Part shown: one piece after another, positions 8,527-17,771 of the stretch
How the letters are laid out: each line of letters begins with the position of its first letter
Position numbering within the stretch: position 1 is the first letter of the stretch
Origin: Williamsia deligens
GTDB lineage: Bacteria > Actinomycetota > Actinomycetes > Mycobacteriales > Mycobacteriaceae
NCBI RefSeq assembly: GCF_024171765.1
Contig: NZ_JAMTCI010000001.1
Location: 1,093,137 to 1,157,136 of the forward strand
Direction: 5' to 3'
DNA: 64,000 bases
Notes under the pieces: model-generated
Told to the model about the DNA's origin: nothing
Database searches by the model: none
The model's input: the letters and a program-made list of their open reading frames with translations, nothing else
Program-made: the position numbers and the translations under genes

Positions 8527-9956
8527 CGGAGGTCCTCCTCCGCGCGGGCGAGCGCCGCGAACTCCTCGTCGGGGGACGCGGCCACCAGGTGGTGGCGGCT
8601 GTGGAACGCGAAGTACGCCATGAACACCGCGAAGACACCGAGGCAGCTCAGGGCGGCGACCGTGTCGACGAGGAACGTGGCGATGACCGCGACGACCGCG
8701 ACGACGAGCGCGAAGCCGGTGGTGACGACGCCACCGGGGGTGCGGTACGGACGCGGCATGTCGGGCTCACGGCGACGCAGGACGATGTGGCTCACCATGA
8801 TCAACACATAGCTGAGCGCGGCACCGAAAACGGCCATGTTCAGCAGGAGCGCACCCTCACCGGTCAGCGACAGCAGGAACCCGATGACCCCGGGCACGAC
8901 GAGCGCCCATGTCGGTGTCTTGCGCTTGTTCGTCACCGACAGCACCGTCGGGAGATATCCCGCCCGCGAGAGGGCGAACAACTGCCGCGAGTACGCGTAG
9001 ATGATCGAGAAGAAGCTCGCGACGAGACCGGCGAGACCGATGTAGTTGACCACCGTCGCCATGGACGACCCGCCGAGCGCCTCGACGAGCGGGTTGCCCG
9101 ACGCCGACATGGCGTCGGCCCCTCCTGCACCCGTGGTGAGGACGAGCACCGCGACGCAGGTGACGACGAGGATCCCCATCGCCGCGATGATGCCGCGGGG
9201 GACGTTGCGCTCGGGATTCGCGGTCTCCTCCGCGGCCAGCGGTACCCCCTCCACGGCGAGGAAGAACCAGATGGCGAAGGGGATCGCCGACCAGATGCCG
9301 ATGTAGCCGTAGGGCAGGAAGTCCGAGGCGCCGGCGGCCGTCGTCGGGGCGATGTCGGTGAGGTTGCCGATGTCGAACTGTCCGAGGGCACTCACGGCGA
9401 AGACGATCAGCCCCACCAGGGCGATGGCCGTGATGACGAACATGACCTTGAGCGCCTCGCCCGCCCCGGAGAGGTGGATGGCGATGAAGATCGCGTAGAC
9501 GGCGAGGTAGACCCACCAGCCGTCGGTGATGCCGAACAGGTTCAACGACTCGACGTAGGCCCCGATGAAGGTGGCGATCGCGGCGGGGGCGATGGAGTAC
9601 TCGATGAGGATGGCTGTGCCGGTGGCGAATCCGCCCCACGGCCCCAACGCGCGTCGCGCGAACGTGTACCCGCCGCCCGCGGCGGGCAGCGCGGACGACA
9701 GCTCCGCCATGCCCAGCACCAGGCAGACGTACATCGCCGCGATGACGACGGCCGCGATGGCCAACCCGCCGAAGCCGCCCTCGGCCAGGCCGAAGTTCCA
9801 CCCCGAGTAGTCACCGGAGACGACGTAGCTGACACCCAGGCCGGCCAGCAGCAGCCACCCGGCGGTGCCGCCCTTCAACTGGCGTTTCTGCAGGTAGTCG
9901 TCACCGGGCGCGGCGGCGGTCGGCGGCTGGGTGCGGATCGGTTCGTCGATGGACAC
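8523..9956 (-). CDS. Ethanolamine permease (APC superfamily)
   Basis: A 477-aa cytoplasmic-membrane transporter of the amino acid-polyamine-organocation superfamily with about 12 hydrophobic segments. The first half carries LGMAELSSALPAAGGGYTFARRALGPWGG, typical of the eat/EutP permease branch (shown here in pieces: LGMAELSSALPAAGG, then YTFARRALGPWGG). Context sets the substrate: it is the first gene of an operon with eutB and eutC, joined by a 4-base overlap. The ATG at 9956 gives a ~40-residue cytoplasmic N-terminus before the first segment. Confidence 0.9.
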   Translation of the reverse strand: MSIDEPIRTQPPTAAAPGDDYLQKRQLKGGTAGWLLLAGLGVSYVVSGDYSGWNFGLAEGGFGGLAIAAVVIAAMYVCLVLGMAELSSALPAAGGGYTFARRALGPWGGFATGTAILIEYSIAPAAIATFIGAYVESLNLFGITDGWWVYLAVYAIFIAIHLSGAGEALKVMFVITAIALVGLIVFAVSALGQFDIGNLTDIAPTTAAGASDFLPYGYIGIWSAIPFAIWFFLAVEGVPLAAEETANPERNVPRGIIAAMGILVVTCVAVLVLTTGAGGADAMSASGNPLVEALGGSSMATVVNYIGLAGLVASFFSIIYAYSRQLFALSRAGYLPTVLSVTNKRKTPTWALVVPGVIGFLLSLTGEGALLLNMAVFGAALSYVLIMVSHIVLRRREPDMPRPYRTPGGVVTTGFALVVAVVAVIATFLVDTVAALSCLGVFAVFMAYFAFHSRHHLVAASPDEEFAALARAEEDLR

Positions 9957-10042
9957 CGTCGTGCTCCTGTCTCCTCCCCGGCGACGCCGGGATGTGCGGC
10001 CGGGATCGCCGGCGCAGTGTGAGGCCAGACACTAGGACCGCG

Positions 10043-10063
10043 ACGTTGCGGTGACGTTGCAAC
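10043..10063 (-). promoter_or_regulatory. Repeat/palindrome cluster upstream of the ethanolamine operon
   Basis: ACGTTGC occurs twice, at 10043-10049 and 10054-10060 (11 bp apart, one helical turn). The second copy forms the palindrome GTTGCAAC at 10056-10063. The cluster lies about 90-105 bases upstream of the permease ATG and between the divergent permease and GGDEF genes, so it could be an operator for either. No regulator gene is linked to it. Confidence 0.35.
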
Positions 10064-10196
10064 GACAAGGCGGACAAAGCACGCGAGCCCACCGCCGTAC
10101 GGTCGTCCGCCTGACGGCGGGCATCGTCGTCCCCTACGCTCCGGTCACCGGCCTCGTGAGATCCCCGCGGCCTGCAGAGAGTGGACGACACCGACG

Positions 10197-11477
10197 ATGG
10201 ATGATCGGTTCCGACAGCTCGTCGAGACCTCCCCGGATGGGATGTGCGTCCACGACGGCGAGCGGATCCTCTACACGAACCCCTCGGGGGCGGGGATTCT
10301 CGGAGTGGCCTCGCCGTCCGAGGTCATCGGTGAGCGGATCGACACGTACATCCATGTCGACTCCCGCAGCGCCCATGTCGATCGGGTCTCGGCCCTCGTC
10401 TCGGGCGGACCGGCGCGGGCGACCGTGGTGACACAGGTGGTCCGTCGCGACGGGAGGGTGCGGACGGTCGAGGCCCGATCGACATCCACGACGTGGGACG
10501 ACCGACCCGCGATCCTGACCATGGTGCGCGACCTGACCGGCCAGACGACGGCGGAGGAGGCGGCGCGCGCCGCCGAACAACGCCTCGCCGAGATCGTCGA
10601 CAGCCTCGTCGACGGCGTGATCGTCCAGGACCGTCACGGGTACGTCCGGTCGATGAACCCGGCAGCGGCCGCGATCCTCGGGGTCGACGCCGACGCGGTC
10701 GTCGGTACCGACCTGCCGGCGATGATGCTCGAACGCGGTGCGGTGCGCAGGGCGGACGGGCACCCGATCACCCTCGCCGACCTCCCCCAGCGAACCGCCC
10801 AGCGGTCGCCGTCGCCGAGCCGGTTCGGACTCGAGATCACCCGGCGCGACGGCAGCACGGTGACGATCAGTGGCACCACGACCCTGGTGGGCGCGGACGA
10901 GGCACAGCTCGTGGTCAGCACGTTCGCCGATGTCACGGCCGATGCGCGGGCCGCCGCCCACCTCGAGTACCTGGCACGGCACGACTCGCTCACCGGCCTC
11001 GCGAACCGCCAGCACGTCGTCGAGGAACTCGCTGCGGCCGTCCGCGAGCCGGACCGCGACCACGACCTCGGGGTCCTCTACATCGATCTCGACGCCCTGA
11101 AGTCCGTCAACGACTCCCTCGGCCACAGCGTCGGCGACGACATCCTGACCCACGTCGCGACGAGACTGTCGTCGGCGATCCCGGCCGACGGTGTCATCGG
11201 ACGCGTCGGCGGGGACGAGTTCGTGGCCGTGTTGCGCGGTGACACCGACACCGTCGCCGACGTCGCCGACGCCCTCCACGAGGTCCTCCAGGAGGCCATC
11301 GAGCTCGACGGGCACTCCGTCCGCATCACCGCGAGCGTCGGCGCGGTGGCCGTCCCCGTCGGCGACCACCGATCGATCGACGAGGTGCTCCGCGACGCCG
11401 ACTTCGCCATGTACGAGGCCAAGGGGTCCGGTGGCGACCGCACGGCGTGGCACCGACGGACCGGACGCACCGACTGA
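10197..11477 (+). CDS. PAS-PAS-GGDEF diguanylate cyclase
   Basis: A 426-aa soluble protein. The first PAS domain spans roughly residues 1-120 (LVETSPDGMCVHDGERILY), the second about 125-250 (IVDSLVDGVIVQDRHGYV), and a C-terminal GGDEF domain about 255-420. The active-site loop is an intact GGDEF (GRVGGDEFVAVL), so c-di-GMP synthesis from two GTP is likely. I see no RxxD inhibitory site five residues before it. The PAS domains presumably sense a small ligand or redox state. It is divergent from the ethanolamine operon. Confidence 0.9.
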   Translation: MDDRFRQLVETSPDGMCVHDGERILYTNPSGAGILGVASPSEVIGERIDTYIHVDSRSAHVDRVSALVSGGPARATVVTQVVRRDGRVRTVEARSTSTTWDDRPAILTMVRDLTGQTTAEEAARAAEQRLAEIVDSLVDGVIVQDRHGYVRSMNPAAAAILGVDADAVVGTDLPAMMLERGAVRRADGHPITLADLPQRTAQRSPSPSRFGLEITRRDGSTVTISGTTTLVGADEAQLVVSTFADVTADARAAAHLEYLARHDSLTGLANRQHVVEELAAAVREPDRDHDLGVLYIDLDALKSVNDSLGHSVGDDILTHVATRLSSAIPADGVIGRVGGDEFVAVLRGDTDTVADVADALHEVLQEAIELDGHSVRITASVGAVAVPVGDHRSIDEVLRDADFAMYEAKGSGGDRTAWHRRTGRTD

Positions 11478-11529
11478 GGCCGACCGCGGACGGCGCGGGC
11501 TTGTCGGTGGCACGCGGTAGAACGGGCGG

Positions 11530-12621
11530 ATGCCCGCCTCACCCGCGACGTCACGCCCCGTCGTCACCGATCTGCTCGACGTCCGGACGCTCTGGGCCGA
11601 ACCCGGCGCGCTCGAGAGCCCCCGCGGACAGCAGGTGCGGGCGCGCTTCCCGGACGCCGAGGTGGTCGAGGTCGCGTCGCACTGGAACATCCCCGAGCTC
11701 CACGGCAACGCCGGCAGCGCGGACCGCTGGGTCCGCACGAAGATCGAGAACCTGGTCGTCGGCGAGAAGAAGTCGCTGTCGGCCCGTCCGAACGGCCGCT
11801 CGACCGACTTCGTGGCCCCGTCGATCGCGAACGGGTGCGCGTTGGCGTGCGCCTACTGCTACGTGCCGCGTCGCAAGGGCTACGCGAACCCGATCACGGT
11901 GTTCACCAACATCGACCGCATCGTGGGCTACCTCCGGCGCCACGCCGTCCGTCAGGGCGCGAAAGCGGAACCGAACCAGTGCGATCCGTACGCGTGGGTC
12001 TACGACATCGGCGAGAACAACGACTGCTCGGTCGACGCACTCGTCAGCGACAACGTCGCCGACCTCGTCACCGCGTTCGCCGAGATGCCCACGGCGAAGG
12101 CGTCGTTCGCGACGAAGTTCGTCAACAGGTCCCTGCTCGACCTGGACCCACGGGGGCGCACGCGCATCCGGTTCTCCCTCATGCCCGAGAGCGACTCCCG
12201 ACTGCTCGACATCCGCACCACGCCGATCGCCGACCGCATCGCCGCCATCGACGACTTCGTGGCCGCCGGGTACGAGGTGCATCTGAACCTGTCACCGGTC
12301 GTCATCCGCGACGGCTGGCTGGCGGACTGGCGCGACCTGCTCGAGCAGATCGCCGACGGCACGGGCGCCGCGTTCCGCGAGCAGGCGGCCGCCGAGGTCA
12401 TCTTCCTCACCCACAACGAGCAGCTGCACGAGGTCAACCTGGGCTGGCACCCGCGCGCCGAGGACGCGCTGTGGCGTCCGGACATCCAGCAGCCCAAGCG
12501 ATCACAGAACGGCATGACCAACGTCCGCTACCGCAACGACGTGAAACGTCGTGGGGTCGAGGACCTCTGCGACCTCATCGCGACCACCACGCCGTGGTTG
12601 CGCGTGCGCTACGCGTTCTGA
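11530..12621 (+). CDS. Spore photoproduct lyase-like radical SAM protein
   Basis: A 363-aa protein with a radical SAM cluster motif C103-x3-C107-x2-C110 (CALACAYC), the spacing used by spore photoproduct lyase, and blocks typical of that family: ANGCALACAYCYVPRR, NKFV-like ATKFVNRSLL and RIRFSLMPES. In spore formers SPL repairs the UV lesion 5-thyminyl-5,6-dihydrothymine. This organism is unlikely to sporulate, so the substrate is unknown; a DNA-repair role is inference. ATG 11530 lies 50 bases after the GGDEF gene, suggesting possible co-transcription. Confidence 0.8.
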   Translation: MPASPATSRPVVTDLLDVRTLWAEPGALESPRGQQVRARFPDAEVVEVASHWNIPELHGNAGSADRWVRTKIENLVVGEKKSLSARPNGRSTDFVAPSIANGCALACAYCYVPRRKGYANPITVFTNIDRIVGYLRRHAVRQGAKAEPNQCDPYAWVYDIGENNDCSVDALVSDNVADLVTAFAEMPTAKASFATKFVNRSLLDLDPRGRTRIRFSLMPESDSRLLDIRTTPIADRIAAIDDFVAAGYEVHLNLSPVVIRDGWLADWRDLLEQIADGTGAAFREQAAAEVIFLTHNEQLHEVNLGWHPRAEDALWRPDIQQPKRSQNGMTNVRYRNDVKRRGVEDLCDLIATTTPWLRVRYAF

Positions 12622-12646
12622 CCGGACGAGCCGACCGCCGAGACCG

Positions 12647-13909
12647 TCAGCGCGGGTCCGAGCGGTGCTTGGCCAGTTCGAGGCGGGCGACCACACCCAG
12701 ATGCACCTCGTCGGGGCCGTCGGCGAGTCGGATCGCCCGTGCCGCCGTCCACGCCGAGGCCAACGGGGTGTCGCTGCTGAGCCCACCGCCGCCGTGGATC
12801 TGCATCGCGACGTCGATGACCTGCTGAGCCATCGTCGGGACCGCGACCTTGATCTGCGACACCTCCGACAGCGCGTTCGCCGGACCGCCCTCGTCGAGCT
12901 TCCACGCCGCGTTCAGCACCAGCAGGCGCGCGGAGTCGATCTGGATGCGCGCCCACGCGATCCGCTCGCGGTTGCCGCCGAGATCGATCAGGCGTTTGCC
13001 GAACGCCGTGCGTTCCATGCCGCGACGGATCGCGAGCTCGAGTGACTTCTCGGCGAGTCCGATCAGACGCATGCAGTGGTGCACGCGACCCGGACCGAGA
13101 CGCCCCTGAGCGATCTCGGACGCCTTCCCCGCGCCGGCGATCACGTTCTCGGCGGGGACGCGGACGTCGGTGAAGCTCACCTCGCCGTGGCCGTAGGGCT
13201 CGTCCTTGAAGCCCATGGTGTCGAGCAGCCGCTCGACGACCACGCCGTCGGTGTCACGCGGGACCAGGATCATCGAGTGGCGGTGGTGGCGGTCGGCGTC
13301 GGCGTCGGTGACCGCCATGACGATGAGGATGCGACAGTCCGGGTGGCCGACCCCGGTCGACCACCACTTACGACCGTTCAGGACGTAGTCGGCGCCGTCG
13401 CGCACCGCGGTCAGCTCCATGTTGGTGGCGTCCGACGACGCCACCCCGGGCTCGGTCATGCAGAACGCGCTGCGGATCTCGCCGGCGAGCAGCGGTGCGA
13501 GCCACTGTTCCTTCTGGTCCTGCGAGCCGTACTTCAACAGCACCTCGGCGTTGCCGGTGTCCGGCGCGTTGCAGTTGAACGCGTAGGGGGCCATCGCCGA
13601 CCGACCCATCACCTCCGCCACCGGCGCGTAGTCGACGTTGCTCAGCCCGGCACCGCCGCGCGTGCCGTACCGCTCCGCCCACGGACCCTCGTGCCCGGCC
13701 GGGAGGAAGAGGTTCCACAGACCCTGGGCCCTGGCCTTCTCCCGCAGCTCGGCCAACACCGGCAGCGGCACCCACGGGTCGCCGCCGGAGTCGCGCACCG
13801 CGGCGAGCTCCCGGTGGTACCCGTCCTCGATCGGCTCGATCTCGGTAGCGACGAACTCGGAGACGGCGTCGACCAGCGCGGTCGCCCGGGGGGAGTGAGA
13901 GAAGTCCAT
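12647..13909 (-). CDS. Acyl-CoA dehydrogenase family protein
   Basis: A 420-aa FAD enzyme of the acyl-CoA dehydrogenase fold, most like the ACAD10/11 branch. It has the FAD-contact segment AFCMTEPGVASSDATN, the block NGRKWWSTG, and the C-terminal helix region MQIHGGGGLSSDTPLASAWTAARAIRLADGPDEVH (given here as the recognisable stretches MQIHGGGGLSSDTPLA and AARAIRLADGPDEVH). It likely oxidises an acyl-CoA at the alpha-beta position using an electron-transfer flavoprotein. No partner thioester-forming gene lies next to it. Confidence 0.9.
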   Translation of the reverse strand: MDFSHSPRATALVDAVSEFVATEIEPIEDGYHRELAAVRDSGGDPWVPLPVLAELREKARAQGLWNLFLPAGHEGPWAERYGTRGGAGLSNVDYAPVAEVMGRSAMAPYAFNCNAPDTGNAEVLLKYGSQDQKEQWLAPLLAGEIRSAFCMTEPGVASSDATNMELTAVRDGADYVLNGRKWWSTGVGHPDCRILIVMAVTDADADRHHRHSMILVPRDTDGVVVERLLDTMGFKDEPYGHGEVSFTDVRVPAENVIAGAGKASEIAQGRLGPGRVHHCMRLIGLAEKSLELAIRRGMERTAFGKRLIDLGGNRERIAWARIQIDSARLLVLNAAWKLDEGGPANALSEVSQIKVAVPTMAQQVIDVAMQIHGGGGLSSDTPLASAWTAARAIRLADGPDEVHLGVVARLELAKHRSDPR

Positions 13910-13941
13910 GCCCTGAGGCTACGACCGGGCCGGCCCTCGGA

Positions 13942-14412
13942 TCAGTCGCGCACCGGGTAGGCCGCGGTCCGCTCGAAGACGACGTCCTCACGGGCGACCC
14001 GATGCCCGTCCCCGTCGACGAATGCGACATCGACGGGCGCGCCCGTGAGCCTGTGCCGTCGCACCACCGTCGGACCGCAGTCCACGGGAAGGTGGGCATC
14101 GCCCCATTGCTGCAGCGCCGCGACGACCACCGTCAGGTCCGCGCCCCGCTCGGTGAGGTGGTAGCTGGGCCGCTCCCGCGCTCCGGGTTCGCGGTAGTCC
14201 TCGCGGCGCAGGACGCCCGCGTCGACCAACGCCCGGAGGCGTTGGGTCAGAACGTCACTCGCGACGCCGAGGTGCGTGCGGAAGTCCGAGAAGCGGGTGA
14301 CCCCGTCGAGGGCTTCCCGCACGATGAGGAAGGTCCACGGATCGCGCAGGACATCGACCGTCCGGGCGATGGCGCATCGGCCACCACCCTTGATCGCTCG
14401 GTCCTCGGGCAT
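13942..14412 (-). CDS. HxlR-family transcriptional regulator
   Basis: A 156-aa winged-helix DNA-binding protein. HxlR features are the early cysteine (GGGRCAIARTVDVLRDPWT), the FLIVREAL helix, VASDVLTQRLRALVDAGVLRRE recognition region (read as VLTQRLRALVDAGVLRRE) and YHLTERGADL wing. It is divergent from an SDR gene with a 74-base gap holding a clear dyad, so it probably controls that gene and itself. Confidence 0.88.
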   Translation of the reverse strand: MPEDRAIKGGGRCAIARTVDVLRDPWTFLIVREALDGVTRFSDFRTHLGVASDVLTQRLRALVDAGVLRREDYREPGARERPSYHLTERGADLTVVVAALQQWGDAHLPVDCGPTVVRRHRLTGAPVDVAFVDGDGHRVAREDVVFERTAAYPVRD

Positions 14413-14432
14413 ACCTCCATCCTACCCCTGGA

Positions 14433-14468
14433 TTGGATTCTCCAACTGAGCTACGCTGAGTTGGATTC
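14433..14468. promoter_or_regulatory. Dyad/direct-repeat operator between HxlR and SDR genes
   Basis: Inverted arms TCCAACT (14441-14447) and AGTTGGA (14459-14465) frame an 11-base spacer, and TTGGATTC occurs directly twice (14433-14440, 14461-14468). The site covers the whole promoter zone between the divergent starts. On the minus strand GTTG-N15-GGGTAG (14446 down to 14422) is one mismatch from the sigma-F promoter pattern seen elsewhere here. Confidence 0.6.
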
Positions 14469-14486
14469 ACGAAGCCAGGAGGAACA

Positions 14487-15194
14487 ATGTCCGTCGATCT
14501 GACCACCAGCACCGTTCTCGTGACCGGCTCGAACCGAGGGTTCGGCCGCCATCTGGCCGAACAACTCGTGGCGCGCGGGGCGACGGTCTACGCGGCCGCA
14601 CGCGACCCCGAGTCCGTCGACATCGCGGGGGTGCGCGCAGTTGCCCTGGACATCACCGACCACGCCTCCGTCACGGCCGCCGCGGCCCTGGCCTCCGACG
14701 TCACCGTGCTGATCAACAACGCGGGGATCGCCACCGGCGCATCCTGGCTGAGCGGGGACGTCGCGGACCTGCATCGGGAGTTCGAGACGCAGGTGTTCGG
14801 GACGTCCGACGTCATCCGCGCCTTCGCGCCTCTCATCGAGGCGAACGGAGGCGGGGCCATCCTCAACGTCCTGAGCGTTCTCTCGTGGTACGCGACACCC
14901 GAGCTCGGCGGGTACAGCGCGTCGAAGGCGGCCGAATGGTCCATGACGAACTCGGTACGGGCCGAGCTGGCCCCCCGGGGCATCACGGTGACCGGACTGC
15001 ATGTCGGCTACATGGACACCGACCTCGCGGCCGGCGTGGACGGACCCAAGTCCGACCCGGCGGAGGTGGCCACGCTCGCCCTCGACCAGTTCGCGGCCGG
15101 CGTGCCGGAGATCGTCGCCGACGAGATCAGTGCGCAGGTGCGCGCGGGACTGTCCGGAGGGGTTCCGGCGCTCTATCCCGATCTCGTGTCGTGA
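14487..15194 (+). CDS. Short-chain dehydrogenase/reductase (SDR)
   Basis: A 235-aa classical SDR. The cofactor motif TGSNRGFGR is at residues 12-20, NNAG follows mid-protein, and the catalytic set is a Ser in LNVLSVLSW and YSASK. The motif pattern and length suggest an NADP-dependent oxidoreductase of unknown substrate. ATG 14487 has AGGAGG at 14478-14483. Its stop abuts the fprB stop. The divergent HxlR regulator suggests induction by a reactive carbonyl or redox-active compound (inference). Confidence 0.88.
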   Translation: MSVDLTTSTVLVTGSNRGFGRHLAEQLVARGATVYAAARDPESVDIAGVRAVALDITDHASVTAAAALASDVTVLINNAGIATGASWLSGDVADLHREFETQVFGTSDVIRAFAPLIEANGGGAILNVLSVLSWYATPELGGYSASKAAEWSMTNSVRAELAPRGITVTGLHVGYMDTDLAAGVDGPKSDPAEVATLALDQFAAGVPEIVADEISAQVRAGLSGGVPALYPDLVS

Positions 15195-16766
15195 TCAGCC
15201 CCGGCGACGACGCCGACGACGCGCGGTCTCGGTGAGTTCCGCTGCGCTCGTGAGCTTCACACGGGGACGGCCGGCGCCACGACCCCGTTCCCGCTCGACG
15301 CGGTCGATGGTGGCGATTCCGCGACGACGGATCGGGGACACGCCGCGCTTCTTGAGGAAGGCCTCGAAGTCACCGCCGTCCTTGGCCGACCTGGGCACAC
15401 GCCCCTCGGCGATGTCGTCGATGACGGCCTGCACGGTGTCCTCGGCACAGGCGCGGTTGGCTCCGATGCCGCCCGACGGCCCGCGCTTGGCCCACCCGAC
15501 GACGTACGAGCCGCGCAGGACCTCGTCGCCGTCGACGACGCGACCGTCGCGGCTCGGGATCATCCCGGCGTCGCCGTCGAACGGCAGCCCCTCGATGGGA
15601 CGCGTCCGGTAGCCGATGGAGCTGATGAGGTTGTCCGCAGCGATCGCGTACTCGCGGTCACCACTGCGCACACGGACGGCGGTCATCGTGGCGTCGTCCC
15701 CGACCACCTCGACGGGCGCTGTCCCGAAGACGAACACGACCCGACGACGACCCGGCTCGGGTGGCCCGGCGAACGTCTCGGGCTCGACGTCGGCGGCATC
15801 GAGCGTGACGATCTCGACGTCGGGCATCGCGGTCAACGCGGCGAACTCGGCCTTCGTGTACGCCGCGGTCTCGGGACCACGCCGTCCGAGCAGGACGATC
15901 TCCGAGGTCGCGTTCTCGTCGAAGAACGGCAGCGAGCGGTCGGCGATGTCCGTGCGGCGCAGCGCATCCGACGACGTGTGGAACAGCCGCGCGATGTCCA
16001 GCGCGACGTTGCCGGTGCCGACGAGGACGGTGCGCCCGACCGTCGCGGGGCGCAGCGGGTTCTCGACGTCGGGGATGCCGTTGTACCAGGCGACGACCTC
16101 GGTGGCACTGGTGCTGCCGGCGAGGTTCTCACCCTCGATCCCGAGACGTCGCGGCTCGGACGCCCCCACGGCGTAGACGACGGCGTCGAAGTGGTCGGCC
16201 AGGTCGGATGGTGCGACGTCCGTACCGATCTCGACCCCACCCAACATCGTCACCCGCGGGTCACGGAGGTGCAGGTCGAAGCCGTGCATGATGTTCTTCG
16301 TCGCGGGGTGGTCGGGTGCGACACCCGAGCGGATCAGACCGCCCGGCGTGGGCAGCTTGTCGATGACCGTGACGGCGGCCGTCGTCCGGTTCAGCACGGC
16401 CCGCAACGCGTATCCGGCGGACGGCCCGGTGCCGACGATCGCGATGTGGAGTCCCTGCGGGAGTCGCGGCAGCCGCGCGTACTGCGTGGTCGTCGGACCG
16501 GCATCGACCTCGGTGTCGCGGTAGTACGCCGCATTCACCTCGGCGAAATGCGCGTCCTTCACACCCAGCCGGTCGATCGGGAAGATCGCGTCGACGGGAC
16601 AGGCATCGGCGCAGGCGCCGCAGTCGATGCACTTCTCCGGGTCGATGTGCAGGATGTCGGCCGTGCCGAACCCGGGCTCACCCGGCGCCGGGTGGATGCA
16701 TCCGACAGGGCACACCGACACACACCCGGCGTCGCTACAACACGACTGGGTGATCGCGAAAGCCAT
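15195..16766 (-). CDS. fprB: Ferredoxin-fused NADPH:ferredoxin reductase (FprB type)
   Basis: A 523-aa fusion. The first ~70 residues form a 7Fe/8Fe ferredoxin: C9, C10, C15, C19 region (SCCSDAGCVSVCPVGC) and a second CIDCGACADACP cluster. The remainder is an adrenodoxin-reductase-like FAD/NADP domain starting at IAIVGTGPSAGYAL, with GTGNVALDIAR as the NADP loop and VGWAKRGPSGGIG near the end. It passes electrons from NADPH to a partner oxygenase. The upstream neighbour, nine bases away, is a diiron oxygenase, the obvious electron acceptor. Confidence 0.93.
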   Translation of the reverse strand: MAFAITQSCCSDAGCVSVCPVGCIHPAPGEPGFGTADILHIDPEKCIDCGACADACPVDAIFPIDRLGVKDAHFAEVNAAYYRDTEVDAGPTTTQYARLPRLPQGLHIAIVGTGPSAGYALRAVLNRTTAAVTVIDKLPTPGGLIRSGVAPDHPATKNIMHGFDLHLRDPRVTMLGGVEIGTDVAPSDLADHFDAVVYAVGASEPRRLGIEGENLAGSTSATEVVAWYNGIPDVENPLRPATVGRTVLVGTGNVALDIARLFHTSSDALRRTDIADRSLPFFDENATSEIVLLGRRGPETAAYTKAEFAALTAMPDVEIVTLDAADVEPETFAGPPEPGRRRVVFVFGTAPVEVVGDDATMTAVRVRSGDREYAIAADNLISSIGYRTRPIEGLPFDGDAGMIPSRDGRVVDGDEVLRGSYVVGWAKRGPSGGIGANRACAEDTVQAVIDDIAEGRVPRSAKDGGDFEAFLKKRGVSPIRRRGIATIDRVERERGRGAGRPRVKLTSAAELTETARRRRRRRG

Positions 16767-16775
16767 TGCGCGCGA

Positions 16776-17729
16776 TCAGAGGATGTGCGCGCGGCGGTAC
16801 CAGAACGCCGCGGGGCGGGTCAGCAGACCGACGCTGTCGAGGAACTCCATGAGGTGGGTGCAGCTGCCCCGCATCATCGAGTGGAAGTGCGCGTTGCCGC
16901 GACGGGCGGCCAGTGCCTGCTTGCGGTCGAGACCGGCGTTCACGTACGCCTCCGGCGAGTGCAGGCTGCCGACGATGACGAAGCCGGCGATCGCGATGAT
17001 GAGCGCGCTGATCTGGCGACGGAGCCAGCCCACACCCTTCAGCGAGTCCCGGACCTCCTCGCGGGCGAACTTCATGTGCCGCGATTCCTCGAGGACATGG
17101 ATCTCGTTGATGGTGCGCACGAACGGCAGGACGCGGTCGTCGTTCATGCATCCACGCTGGAGGACGTCGAGCACCTCCTCCGCGACGAGGATGCCCGCGT
17201 AGGCGACCTCCTTGCGGGCGAGCAACTTGAAGCCCTGGCCCAACCAGCCGACGACGCGCGACGGACGGTACGACGTGCCGACGAGCTTCTCCGAGCCCTT
17301 CGCGAACATCAGCGAGTGGCGGCACTCGTCGGCGATCTCGATGAGCGACCACTGGAACTCGGGGCTGTGGTACTGGCCCAGGTACTGATCGCGCAGCACC
17401 ATCTCCTGCAGGATCATCTCGAACCAGATGCCGTTGGAGGCGACCGACGCGGTCTCGTGCCGGGTCAGCTCGATCTGCTGCTCGGTCGACAGGCTGTTCC
17501 ACAGGTCGGTGCCGTACAGGGTGCACCATTCGGGGCTGCAGCCGTACTTGGTCGGGTCCATGGGCTCGTCCCAGTCGACCTCGGTCATCGCGTTGCGCGA
17601 CAGCCGCGCCGCGGAGGCGATCAGACGGTCGGAGACCTCGTGAGCCCCCTGATCGAGACGCGACTCGGTCGGGGCGGCCTGCCCTGCAGCTGCGTCCTGC
17701 TCAACCGTGTTGTCGGCGATCACCGTCAT
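16776..17729 (-). CDS. AurF-like diiron oxygenase
   Basis: A 317-aa ferritin-like protein of the p-aminobenzoate N-oxygenase AurF group. Iron ligands are visible as an ExxxxxxH-type helix (E131-E135-H138, EIADECRH) and a second pair (H211, E214-E215-H218, HVLEESRH), plus E104/E109 in an earlier helix. A hydrophobic stretch near residue 225 may touch the membrane. It probably uses O2 and electrons from FprB, encoded nine bases downstream. The pair is conserved in mycobacteria (Rv0885/Rv0886 as I recall); the substrate is unknown. Confidence 0.82.
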   Translation of the reverse strand: MTVIADNTVEQDAAAGQAAPTESRLDQGAHEVSDRLIASAARLSRNAMTEVDWDEPMDPTKYGCSPEWCTLYGTDLWNSLSTEQQIELTRHETASVASNGIWFEMILQEMVLRDQYLGQYHSPEFQWSLIEIADECRHSLMFAKGSEKLVGTSYRPSRVVGWLGQGFKLLARKEVAYAGILVAEEVLDVLQRGCMNDDRVLPFVRTINEIHVLEESRHMKFAREEVRDSLKGVGWLRRQISALIIAIAGFVIVGSLHSPEAYVNAGLDRKQALAARRGNAHFHSMMRGSCTHLMEFLDSVGLLTRPAAFWYRRAHIL

Positions 17730-17771
17730 CGTGCACCTCCGTTGTCAGACGGCATCGTCGCCGTCATCGAT

